DNA from: Anisodus tanguticus
Lineage: Eukaryota; Streptophyta; Magnoliopsida; Solanales; Solanaceae
NCBI GenBank assembly: GCA_034509755.1
Contig: CM067556.1
Span: 12,485,501 to 12,549,500 of the forward strand
Direction: 5' to 3'
Length of the DNA: 64,000 nt
This document shows, in pieces, positions 11,310 through 21,858 of the stretch (positions are counted from its first letter, which is position 1; every line of letters begins with the position of its first letter). The position numbers and the translations under genes are program-made. The notes beneath the pieces were generated by a model. That model had not been told where the DNA came from and did no database searches. It saw only the letters and a list, made by a program, of their open reading frames with translations.

Positions 11310-13692
11310 TTAAGCAACTGGGGGACGGAGAGCATGATCTTCTGAGGTATCAACTGCAGCAGGAGGCACAAACTGCCACATAGGGATCCCAGGGTAGCCC
11401 ATATATGGCATCATTTTGCTTGCATAGACTTGATGTGGGGCTGAAAAAGGAGAAGCCATTGCAGGAGGATGCGGTAAAAAACCAGGTTGAGTGTTCAATG
11501 CCTTCAGATGCTGCTCGAGTTTCTCTTTTTCTGCTTTTAGCTTTTGTTTCTCATCTCGAAGTTCATTTTTCTCAGCCTACAAAAGACCAAAACAATAACC
11601 ACTTTATACATAGCTCGTTAAAGAGAAAATAACAAGATAGGAAAACTCAATCAGTATACAATTAATATTTCACATGACCCCATACTACTGGTGTAGAGAC
11701 AACGAGATAATGAGTTCATTGAGCGCACCTTCAATTCATTAACCTTCTCCTGCAAGTTGTCGTATGACTCTTTGAGCTTCTGAGCTTCATATCTCAACTG
11801 CACCACCATTCGAACCGCATCACCTAAGATAACAGTTTTATCCATTTTGGGCTGCTTTCCAGGTTCCAGGATAGAGCTTAATTCTTGGAACCTTGAAAAA
11901 GAAAGAGAAGAATATTAAAACAATTTACTATTTTACAAAAATCCAACAAGCAGCAAAAACAAATTTAAATGCAGCACAACCACCAATCAAGCATGCATGA
12001 GTTAGCTAACACGCAGAAAGAGAGGGAGAGAGAGTGTGTGCCTGTCATTCAGCTTGTCCCTACGCATTTTTTCCCTATGAGCTTTTGAATCAGATGCACA
12101 TGATCCAGACCTCCCCCTGAAACGTATAAAAGTCATTCGTATAAGGGAAGAGGGGAAAGAGTGAAAAGAAACACTTCACAAACACAGGAAGAACATGATA
12201 TGTTAGACAACGCTAAAAGACATCACTGATGCTCTGATATACAATACAATAGAAAACATAACACATTAGCACAAGACATATTCTGATGTTATGTGCTAGC
12301 GGCTACTGTTTTCAACTCTTTTAATTCTTGTTTCAAAAACTCCAGCAAATAATTGACTAAAAATACCTCTTCTTGGAGCCGCATTCCTTCAAACTATCTG
12401 AGTTGCCATAGGAATCTTCTAATCCAGAACTGTAATAAGGTACGAAACACATCAAGTTCAGCACATGAATTCTAATGATCAATTGGATTAGTTGTGCAAC
12501 ACAAAGGGGAAATACTCTCATAAAATTCAATGAAATTAATACAAGATATGAACCGTCTGCTAAGACCGAAAGGACTTAGCACATAGAAGTTCCTCCTCAT
12601 ACCAGATTTAAGTTAAAATTAGATGAGTAGCACCTCTATGACTAAGACTGCAGATTAAACTAAAACAAGATGGTGATCTGCCAGGAAAATCTCTTCAAAG
12701 TCAAGTGTGTCTAAGCCTCCAACTTAATATATTCAAAACATATCCATAATCATTGACCTGATTTTTCTTTTTACTTGCTCGAAAAATCATTTTCTCATAT
12801 TCCCTGAAGCTTGTTTTATCCATGATGTCTGCATCTTAACATAACTAATTTATTCATCAGTATTTTATTGGATTAACTAAAGCATCTGACTTGGAAATCT
12901 TAGAAAACCTATATGTCTATTTATGATAACTCTATCCAACCAAGATCTAAACAACAATAAAATCAATCATTTGACAGCTTCAGAACCAGTGACGCACCTA
13001 CAGATCAAATCCATCTAGACTAACAATATCTTCTTACTTTTATGCTATAGATGACACAAAAGACACTGGCTGTTGAAGAATAAACTTGAAAATGCCACAA
13101 AAGTCAGTATTTCACTAGTTTATTCACAAACTAAACATTTATATAACCTACTTGATAGTCACCATCCTGAAATACACCTAGAACCCAGATTTTTTCCTCT
13201 GCACATTGAAACTAGAACTAAAGCTACAAGTGAACACGCAACTTAAAGTTTGAAATACGTCCTAATACAGTTTGAATCTCAAGAAGCAAAAAGTATCACA
13301 TAAATTGGAAAGAGTGAGTACTACACTTAAAGTTCATTTGTTATTTGTTTTTGACATTTTAAATAGTTCACTTCAAGTTCTTTATTCAAGAAAATTCAAC
13401 CCCACATTCCCATACTACCAACTTAATTATTTTATTAATAAAACAATTAAAGAATGAAACATGAATCCTAAAATTTGAAAAATTCAATTAATTAACTAAA
13501 ATTCTCTCTGTGTGTGTGGGGGTGGGGGGGGGGGGGGGGGGGGGGAGTAAAGGCATAAATGAAGAACCTGATATTAGTTGGAAGGGAAAAAGCATTGGAG
13601 GGCCATTGAGCATTGGGTTCAAGAGAAGGAAGGTCTTCCATCAACCCTAATTCTATAAGCCAATTTGAGCCGTCTTCCTCCGTTTCCCCCAT
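11310..13692 (-). CDS. ILR3-like: bHLH transcription factor, subgroup IVc, ILR3 (bHLH105)-like, 230 aa, 5 exons
   Basis: DNA-binding regulator. In Arabidopsis ILR3 and its IVc relatives act in iron-deficiency signalling and pair with other bHLH proteins. Exons on the minus strand: 13692-13568, 12429-12367, 12116-12042, 11891-11729, 11576-11310, with phases that join cleanly to 230 aa (ILR3 of Arabidopsis is close to this size). Visible: acidic N-terminus starting MGETEEDGSNWLIELGL; basic region KAHREKMRRDKLNDR split over exons 3 and 4; helix-loop-helix FQELSSILEPGKQPK to VRMVVQLRYEAQKLK; leucine-rich coiled coil from exon 5 (AEKNELRDEKQKLKAEKEKL); C-terminal tail with YPGIPMWQFVPPAAVDTS and ending LRPPVA, the signature of the ILR3 branch. 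Odd points: intron 3 would need a GC donor (GACAG|GCACAC), and intron 1 has a 22-base homopolymer 22 nt after its donor. Confidence 0.92.
13524..13545. repeat. (G)22 homopolymer in bHLH intron 1
   Basis: Uninterrupted run of 22 G on the plus strand, preceded by a GT-rich tract. On the gene strand it is a C-tract starting 22 nt inside the intron. Length is likely polymorphic and hard to sequence. Confidence 0.9.
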
Positions 13693-14299
13693 TTTTCTCC
13701 GACCAGAGAGTTACCGGCGCCGGAAAATTTTTGTTGAAGATTTTTTGGGTAGTTGCGTGTTAGGTGGAACGAGAAAGGAGAAGTGGAAGGAAATTAATGT
13801 GTGGTGGTGGTGGTGGTGGGAGGGAGATTTTGTTTTAAAAAGTTAGAGCCCCTACTTTTCACCTTCACCATTCAGTAGCATGGGCTTTTGACACCATTAT
13901 ATATATATATTTTTAATAGGCGTTTAGTCATAAAAATTAAATATTTTAAGTGTTTTTCAGATTTTAAATTATATTTAAATGCCAAACTCTGATTTTTAAA
14001 TAAAATATAAAAAAAGCGAAAACTTCCAGGGTCCTTATTTAAAGCATCTAGATTCTAGGGAGTAAATAGAAGTTACTAGGACGCTTAGATTCGAATCTTC
14101 ACCTGGAATGTCCATTTAGGTAAAGATAATGGTGGACATAGTATCCTTGCACCATGCCAAAACAAGTGCTAAAATTGTTCCTACAGAATAATCAACAGTT
14201 TTCTTAAGAACCTTTTTTTTCTTAATTGGGATAATTCAGTTGTCCAGAGAATTCAATTTGAATTAAATGGTTAGTCTTATTTTATTCGAACTGTAAATA
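13693..14299. other. Upstream region of the bHLH gene
   Basis: Contains the putative 5' UTR and promoter of the minus-strand bHLH gene. A (TGG)n tract occurs at about 13801-13821 and a TATATATATAT stretch near 13900. No gene is seen. Confidence 0.5.
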
Positions 14300-14563
14300 C
14301 TCTTTGTCTCATTTTAATTGTCGTTTTAACTTATTTTACGTCAATTAAGAAATTAATAAATATAAGGTATATTTTACTAAATTACCTCTATTTATCGGAT
14401 GTTATTTTTCTTGAAAATTGATTAATTATTAAAAATAACTACTTGTTTAATATTAAGGTTATAATTGAAAGTAATTATCAAATTTAGTCTTAAAATCATC
14501 GTGTCGATTATTTTGGAACAATCATTTTAAGCTAAAATACCTGTTAATTTGGGACACAAGGAG
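14300..14563. mobile_element. Stowaway-like MITE
   Basis: Ends CTCTTTGTCTCATTTTAATTG and AATTTGGGACACAAGGAG, flanked by TA at 14298-14299 and 14564-14565. About 264 bp, AT-rich interior. Confidence 0.75.
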
Positions 14564-16621
14564 TACTATACATGAGCAAGAGCTCTTATCTTCTTTTTCT
14601 TCCCTTCACAAAATTATGGAAGAACTACTCCAAAGGAATAGGTAACATTTCTTTCTATAGGAAATCATCTAGAATTATGAGGGATAGTGCATTAGTTGTT
14701 GGGTCATAAGGTTTAATAATTTAATCATTAATCTTTAATTAGATAAGCCATGTGGACGACTTTTGGAATTTGTTAGTAAAAAGTGTGTAAGTAGAAAACG
14801 TGTTTGAACAGATAACTTTTTGTGAGCGTTCTTTGAAAATTTGCTTCATTCCTATTCATCACTAAGAAAATTTGGGGCGGGAACGCTGGCCGATATGAGG
14901 CAGCGTGATCGGCAAGAGAGGGCGGGGGCACTGGACGAGAGGCAACATCAGTATCGGACAACTGAGAGGGCTGTTCTGAGGGTCACATAGCGGCGCTTGG
15001 TGGGTTGCCCAGCTCGGGACGATAGGAAGTGAGCTGATAGCCGGTGACGAAAGCGACTGATATTACAAGTGATGAATTATAAGGGGATTGAGGCCATCAT
15101 TTAAGAAGTCATAGGAATTCAGAGGTGGAGAATGCTGCTTGGCAAAGAGGAATTGGGACTCGTCGAATATGACATGCCTAAAGACGATTATTTTTTGGCT
15201 GGACAAGTCGTAATAGTTATAACCTCGATGATTAAGTGGATAACCAAGAAAGACACACATGGTGGACCGAGGTTGCAACTTGTTGATTTGAGTTGAGGGA
15301 TGGAGAGGGTAGCATAGACATCCGAAAGTTCGTAAGTGCTTGTAGAAAGGATCCCGAAGATAGAAAACTTGAGTGGGAGACTTGTGTTTGAAAGACTTGT
15401 TTGGGAGAATGTTCAAGAGATAGGTTGTCATTGAGAGAGCGTGATGCCAAAAATAGGGGGATAAGGACGTGAGCGAGGAGGGCACAAACTAAGTTGTTTA
15501 TGGTTCTAATTTTTTGTTCGGCTTTGCCATTTTGTGAATAGGTATGTGGACATGAAAACCGAAAAACAAGGCCGTTTTTTGGCGCAGAAAATTTCAAATT
15601 GTTTATTATCGAATTCCCTTCCATCATCACATTGAAAACATTTGATATTCTTTTCAAATTGTGTCTCAATTAAAGCGCTAAAGGAAGAAAAATAGAATAT
15701 ACTTGGGACTTATTACCAATGGGAAAAGTCCACAAAAAAATTGGAATAATCATCTAAAAGAAATATATAGTATCGATGCCTGGCCGTGCTTAAAATAGGA
15801 GAAATTCATAAATCACTGTGTATGATATCAAAAGGCATTAAAGTACATGTGGATGAAGAATAAAACAGCAACTTAACATGTTTTTCAAAAACACAAGATT
15901 CACAAACATGAGTATAAGAGACATGTTTGCAATCAATAAATTTATTTTTGCTAAGGGAGCGTAAAATAGAGTCTCCCGAATGTCCTTATTTATTATGCCA
16001 TAAAATAGACAAAATAGCTGCAAAGGTAGATTTTTGATAAGTTTCGGAGCATGGAGGACATTTTTTAAAGATAACGGGTGGTGTGGTGGGGAGAGGGATG
16101 ATTGTCCATAACCTCGAATGGGAATGTCTTGCCCACTACCATTAATAATATTATGATTTAAATTGTTCATATTAAAATAAGATGAGAGAATACCTTGGGA
16201 TGCCGTCATATGAGATGTGACACTAGTATCTATGTACCAACTGTCGTTTGGAACATTGAGAGACAACGTGTTCATAACCGCCTCAATGTCCGTCGGTGCG
16301 TAGGTTGAAGGAGGAGAGGCATGTGCACTGTATGCCTGCTGTGGACGTGCGCCAAGAATACCAGGTTGGGGCTGTCGGACTTGAGGTTGGGTCCAGGATG
16401 TCATCGGGTAGGGGCAAGGTGGAGTAGCCCACTCGTGCTGGCCCCACGCTGCCCATGGGGGGCACGCAGCCTATGTCGGAGGATGATTCCACTGTCGCTG
16501 CCACTGCAGGTGGCGGGGGCTGCCCTCTACCATCACTGCTACTGCTTCCACCGCGGTTTCTGCCAGAATTTTTGCCTTTGTTGTTATTTAGGGAATTTGA
16601 ACCACGTTTCGGATCATTGGT

Positions 16622-17347
16622 TTACCTGTGGGATGGGCCAGAAATCGAGCCCCTCATGTTGGCATGTAGGCTTTCGGTGGTTACGAGGGCGGTGTCGGCG
16701 GTGCTTGCGTTAGCCGCTGCCCGTTTGGTTTTTTGGGTTTTTTCAAGGATAAGTCTTGAAAGAACCTCATAGAACGGAGGTAATGGCGTGCTTTGTTGGG
16801 GAATGGTAGCGATGCCGTCATAATTTTCATTCAAACCCGCAATGAGTTGCATCACCAATAGTTGATTTATGACCGGTGCACCGACTTTTGAGAGTTGATC
16901 GACAATCATCTTAAGTTCTTGACAATAGGCCAACGCATTAGGAAAATCGTCATGTTGAATGTCCTTATATTGATTTTCCAAATACAAGGCACGTAGTGTC
17001 TTGTTATCATGAAAAATACTCTCCAATCGCTCCCACGTTTGTCGTGTAATGGCGTCGGTTTCAATGATCGTATATAGTAGATCGTTCGAGATTGTATTGT
17101 AGATCCATTGTAGAACAACCGCATCTAATCGTGACCAAAGTTCGTCATCACGTTTCTCCAGGGGGTCGGCAGTGGGCTTTGATTTAGGAGGGATGATGTG
17201 ATCGATGACTTTGTACACACGACAATGGATCTTAAACAATTTCGTCCAAGATGAATACTGAACTTTTTCCATCTCAAAAGTTATGAGAATGAAATTCTTG
17301 ATGTTGTTAACTGCAAGATCAGGATGAAATTTAGGTTGTTCAACCAT
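16622..17347 (-). CDS. Copia Gag polyprotein fragment
   Basis: 241-codon open frame from the retrotransposon, starting 128 nt after the primer-binding site. It has the conserved copia Gag layout: WTKLF near the N-terminus, DDELWSRLDAVVLQWI, TWERLESIF, the LKMIVDQLSKVGAPV segment and LIAGLNENYD. These are features of UBN2/retrotran_gag families, which form the virus-like particle. A zinc knuckle is not visible; the frame runs into a glycine- and serine-rich stretch with frameshifts. Confidence 0.85.
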   Translation of the reverse strand: MVEQPKFHPDLAVNNIKNFILITFEMEKVQYSSWTKLFKIHCRVYKVIDHIIPPKSKPTADPLEKRDDELWSRLDAVVLQWIYNTISNDLLYTIIETDAITRQTWERLESIFHDNKTLRALYLENQYKDIQHDDFPNALAYCQELKMIVDQLSKVGAPVINQLLVMQLIAGLNENYDGIATIPQQSTPLPPFYEVLSRLILEKTQKTKRAAANASTADTALVTTESLHANMRGSISGPSHR

Positions 17348-17488
17348 TGAAAATTGGGGAAGAAGATGGGAGAAGGTTTGCCGAGAAGTAGAATAAAAAA
17401 TAGGGGGAGGACGGCGGAGAGGGGGGGCGGCCGAGGGGTGCAGCCGACGGCTAGGGTAATGAGTTTTAGGATTTGGCTGCTGATATCA

Positions 17489-17669
17489 TAAAGGAATATG
17501 TTCTCTGTCTTTTTATTGAATTATTGTATACAATATATAGTGTTACATAATTATGTACATAGCTACAAACTAGATAACAAATCTTCCTAATTATCATCAA
17601 AATATAAATTAATTAAATATAAAAGATATACCATGATACAAGAATATTGTTGTAATATTCTATCTAACA
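17489..17669 (-). repeat. 5' LTR of the copia fragment
   Basis: 181 bp. Starts with TGTTAGATAG on the minus strand and abuts the primer-binding site. Its plus-strand left edge (TAAAGGAA) matches that of the LTR at 43623-43791 (TGAAGGAA), so both belong to related families. Confidence 0.75.
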
Positions 17670-19280
17670 ACATATAAACTTGTGGCAGAGCAGTTGCTTT
17701 AAGAATTTGCTACTTCTACTAGTGCATACAGCATATAACATATTCTAATATTTTTTGGGGAAAAATTAGAATGTTTGCAAAAGACTGTCCCTTCCTATTT
17801 TAGATTTGAAGTTTAAAATGAGTGATCTATGTTGGTACGTTTTACTAGGAGTTAAATTGTTGTTGTGTAAATCATATTTGACTTATGTAATTTCTATGTG
17901 TAAATTTTATTTCACAAAGAAACAAATATTTATATTTATACCGAAAATAAATGTGTTGATTATTGTAATCAATTTTACCGTTCTTATTTGCATGACAAGA
18001 ATTTATGGATAGAGTTTAAATAATATGTATGTGTAAATAATATTTACACCATGTGAGATCTGAAATCTTGAAAATAAGAATTGTTAATTGTTACGACGAG
18101 TAAAATGACTTGATAATATAAAAAATATTTATACTAGTTGTGTACAAAACAAACAACAAAACTTAAAACCATATGAATGTTTCTAAAAAAAAAAGTTATG
18201 GATTCAATTGTAACGATAGAAAAGAAAAGGAAGGAGGGGGAGGGAAAGAGGATGTTCTTTGGCCTGGGAATAAGGCATTCACAGCCCTTCAAAGTGTGGC
18301 TGGGTTTCAAAATTATTAGTACCCACCATTAACCGTGTCTATTTTCTCTTATGGTCCCTCTTGCAAATTTATGCCTAGATATTTTATTCCAAAGAAATCT
18401 TATATGCCTATCTTTCATTCATTAGTGGACGTTGCCTTTTCGACTATTCGTTTTGACTTCATTCATTCATATAATCAAACTTAATTAGCATTTGTTAGTA
18501 GCTCTAATTACGTGAAAGCAACTATCCATTAATTTGTGTATCCATTTACGTAAACCCCAATACACAAGTCAGTCTGTGATGTGGAACGCTGGCACAAGAA
18601 GACACTTAACATTTCCGCCGAGAATATCCCTTTGGCAAGTAAGAAGAAAGCTTTGGCGCAACTATAAAAATTTGTAGTCATGTAATCGAGAGGTCATACA
18701 TTTAAGATGCGAAAATAGTGTCGAAATATAAGGTAAAATTGTATAAAATGTAATCAATACAATTTGATACTTTTCTTAAACTCTATGATAGCAAAAGTTT
18801 AATGCACCGAATTATTTTTAATCTCCTTTTGGTATGTGATGCTGAAGGTGAGTTCGGCCACCACGCTGCTGGGTCCAAGCTCACTTGACTCAAGGTGGTT
18901 AGTTAGTTTTATGACTTTGGTTAGCTTGCAGTAATATATAAAAGAACAATCTGACACGGAAAAAAGATTCCACAAACTTAATTATTTCCATAGAGGAGTC
19001 GAAATTTATGTCCTTATATGTAGAAAGATTTAGCAGGACGAAGTATCCAATTCGCATTATGAAATAGACCGGAATTTCTCCATTAGATCAATAAAATCAA
19101 GCTAATATGTAGTCATCCTGATGCATTATGAAAACAACTAAAGTGTGAAAGTCACACTCCATTAATATTTATCCACCCGTTTACGTCATTGCCCAATACC
19201 GCAATAGATATGTGCTTGAGGAATCTTGATGTTTGTACGAGAGATACCATTTTGACAAGCGACACCAAAGTGTTAGTAAA
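17670..19280. other. Intergenic AT-rich DNA
   Basis: No gene or defined repeat supported. The short open frame near 17806-18012 is AT-rich and has no family features. Confidence 0.5.
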
Positions 19281-19281
19281 A

Positions 19282-19425
19282 AATGTTGTTTTAACATCTT
19301 GATCCAGGAAAAAACATGATCAGGACGGATCTAAAATGAATCCGATAATAAATAATGTTGTTTTAACATCTTGATCCAGGAAAAAACGTGATCAGGATGA
19401 ATCTAAAATTGATGAAATTGTCATT
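19282..19425. repeat. 72-bp direct tandem duplication
   Basis: AATGTTGTTTTAACATCTTG begins at 19282 and again at 19354; the two units differ at only a few bases (for example ACATGATCAGGACGG against ACGTGATCAGGATGA). Confidence 0.8.
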
Positions 19426-19559
19426 ACAATCAGTAGGATTTTATTGGGTTCAAAGCATATAAGTAAGGCACAGTGAAAGTTTAATTTTTTTTTTTGTTTC
19501 TTACCCCAACAACATTTCTAGTATGGTTATACAACAATTAAACTTGTAACATAAAGCAT

Positions 19560-20955
19560 AAATTTACAAGTTAGAATATCTGGAGTCTTTATCTACTATA
19601 AGGTGCACACACGGTTGCCCTTCCGATTATAAGCTCCAAGCTTCAATGTATTTCTCTTTGGAAATCCGGCAGAGGTTCGAGAGAGTTTAATTCTAAGTCT
19701 CTAAGGCTTAGAATGATAATCTGAAATTGGTGTTTGAATAATGAAAAGATTTATAGTTGAAAAATAGGTCAAAATCGGATTAGGGTTTGACCTTGGGCCT
19801 GGCCCAAAACTTGAGGCAAAGGCATCGCGGCCCTAGGGTATGGGCGCCGCGACGCTCGATGAATTTATGCACTATCTCGATTTATTTCTCGCGCATTCTT
19901 AATTAAATCCAAAATTCATTTTTGACTTAATTAAAACAATCATTATTCATTTAAATGTCTCGATTCTAAATCGAACATTCAGTTACTCTCTCAATACATC
20001 CTTAGATCGAAACGGACAATCGACATAGTGTGACCCTACATGCCTTCTCATATCGACATTAATCAAATTAAGGTCTACGTGGAAGTCCTAGACGGCGCCG
20101 CAAGACGAACTCAATATGTGAAGTACGTTTACGTGAATCTAGTAAACTTAACCTTTATGTGGTAAGATAAAATCATTTCATTCACGACACACCCGATCAA
20201 GCTTAGCATTTGTCAAGTGTCTATCCAATGGCTTAATCATTGTATCTCATCTATATTAGTTGACAACTAGACCATATTCTAAATATGTCTATTGCGTTGG
20301 CCAACGACTTAGTCAACCTAACATCACTGAGAATCCGAGTGTTCTCTCGAATATAAGAGGAATGAATCCTAATCTTGGCTCAACTACCACCTTTAATCTA
20401 CATCGTAATGTATCCAATACAAGCCGTATCTCAACCTATAAGGCATTTGAGCTTAGGACGGAATCAAAGTACATTACTTTGTAGACAAGGTGCGTATTGA
20501 CCTCAAGTCTAAGAACTTCTATCTCCCACACGCTGATCATACTTTAGACAAGTATAACAAACAGTATATCAGCAGGGTATACCAATACTTCCAAAGTATC
20601 CATATGTCCCTCACGAGTAGCCATTACTCGTAGCAGGTGAGACATACTACATCCTCCAAGGATGTGATGTAGACCACATGTCGACTTATCACATATCATC
20701 GATATCTCATTCTCGATAATCATTAGTCGAGGCTATTTTAAGAGTTACGTTATAATATTAATAACTCACACTATTAATAACAACGTAACCTCCAGGAATG
20801 CATATTATAGAATATTACAAACAATCAATTAATAATTCAATAATTGCAAATGCCAAAATATTAATCTCCATTAATAATAATATGAATGTGTATAAAGTAC
20901 ATTTGTCCTAATACAGATTGTCTCTAGGACATAAATATACTTTCACAACCATGAG
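19560..20955 (-). mobile_element. Probable solo LTR of a Ty1/copia element
   Basis: The right edge, read on the minus strand, contains TATGTCCTAGAGACAATCTG followed by a TTAGGACAAATGTACTTTAT segment, a beginning I recognise from large plant copia LTRs. About 1.3 kb of non-coding sequence with no Gag or Pol follows. The left edge is approximate. The ORF at 20260-20484 falls inside and is not a gene. Confidence 0.55.
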
Positions 20956-21240
20956 AAAGTTGAAGAACTATCAATGTAGAGCAAGAAGGGAGTAAAAGAC
21001 AAAGGTAGAATGAATTGTAAGCATAGAGAGATAATTTTCTGATTTTCTTCATTAAGAAAACTAATAATATGTACCGTGACTTCTATGATTTATTTATACA
21101 TTTACAAGATTAGAGATTTCTCTTTAGAGTTAGTTAGTTACTAACTACTTTAATTAACTCTTAACTATACAACTAACTTGTTGACTAGACTAACTAACTT
21201 TGACTTTGTTTATTCTCTCAACAGTTATCTCAACAAAAAC
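20956..21240 (-). repeat. Possible second short LTR remnant
   Basis: On the minus strand a block beginning TGTTGAGATAACTGTTGAGA runs to GATAGTTCTTCAACTTTC beside the larger LTR. Length (about 285 bp) and TGTTG start suit a small copia LTR. No internal region or target duplication found. Confidence 0.35.
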
Positions 21241-21297
21241 GAATCTGATGCATTTAACTGAAATCATTTTTGCCTCGAACTATGCATACATATGTAA

Positions 21298-21392
21298 AAA
21301 AAAAATGAATGAATACCTAGTTGCTGTCAATATTAGATTCGCCAAAAAATGAATGAATACCTAGTTGCTGTCAATATTAGATTCGCCTCTGC
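21298..21392. repeat. Tandem duplication, about 47-bp unit
   Basis: AAAAAATGAATGAATACCTA and the following TAGTTGCTGTCAATATTAGA stretch occur twice in direct succession with almost no difference, in the 3' flank of the thioredoxin gene. Confidence 0.8.
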
Positions 21393-21858
21393 ATGATCTA
21401 ACTCTTTCTCTTGTTCTAAGTTACAAGTAGGTAGCGACATCCTTGATAAAAGAAAAGAATCTTTAACATACAAAATTCAAATCAAAGATTCGCGGTAAAT
21501 TTGAAAGGAGGACAGGAGTCTTATTTATCACTCGTTTACTGGTGCACATCAAGTCCTTTCGTTTTCGGATTCCTTTTTAGTGTTTGGCATGCAGATAGAT
21601 TCCAGGACCACTACTAATATAAGGCCAAATACCTTCTCAGTATCCATAAAAGCCATTCATGGGTAATTAAGTTAATTTGTTACTTACACGCCTTAAAGAC
21701 GGAAAAGCACTACTATTATTCAACAGTCATCTACGAGTGGAGATGGAATTATCTACATTTAGAGATGAAATAGCACAAGCCACACAATCAAAGAATCTCT
21801 TGCAGCACACTATAGATCATATATATATATGTGTGTGTGTGTGTTATATTTGGACTGA

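Larger units (their letters stand above)
14860..17669 (-). mobile_element. Ty1/copia retrotransposon, 5' half (LTR, gag, protease region, integrase), truncated
   Basis: Minus-strand element. 5' LTR 17669-17489 (181 bp, begins TGTTAGATAG, ends TTTA instead of TTCA), then a primer-binding site TGATATCAGCAGCC at 17488-17475 resembling the initiator-Met tRNA type. Gag (UBN2-type) occupies 17347-16622. A Ser/Pro-rich region and a protease-like segment with DTSVTSHMT in place of the usual DTG/DSGATSH follow at 16404-15838. Two out-of-frame integrase pieces span 15669-15063, with the HTYSQNGKAE and FGCLCYP motifs. A linker follows to about 14860, where the copy stops: no reverse transcriptase, RNase H or 3' LTR. 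Multiple frameshifts; not autonomous. Confidence 0.88.

Noticed and set aside
13492..13692. Proline-rich C-terminus (PPPPPPPPHPH) on the bHLH N-terminal exon
   Set aside because: It is read-through into intron 1 and translates the C22 tract; the splice donor at 13567 removes it.
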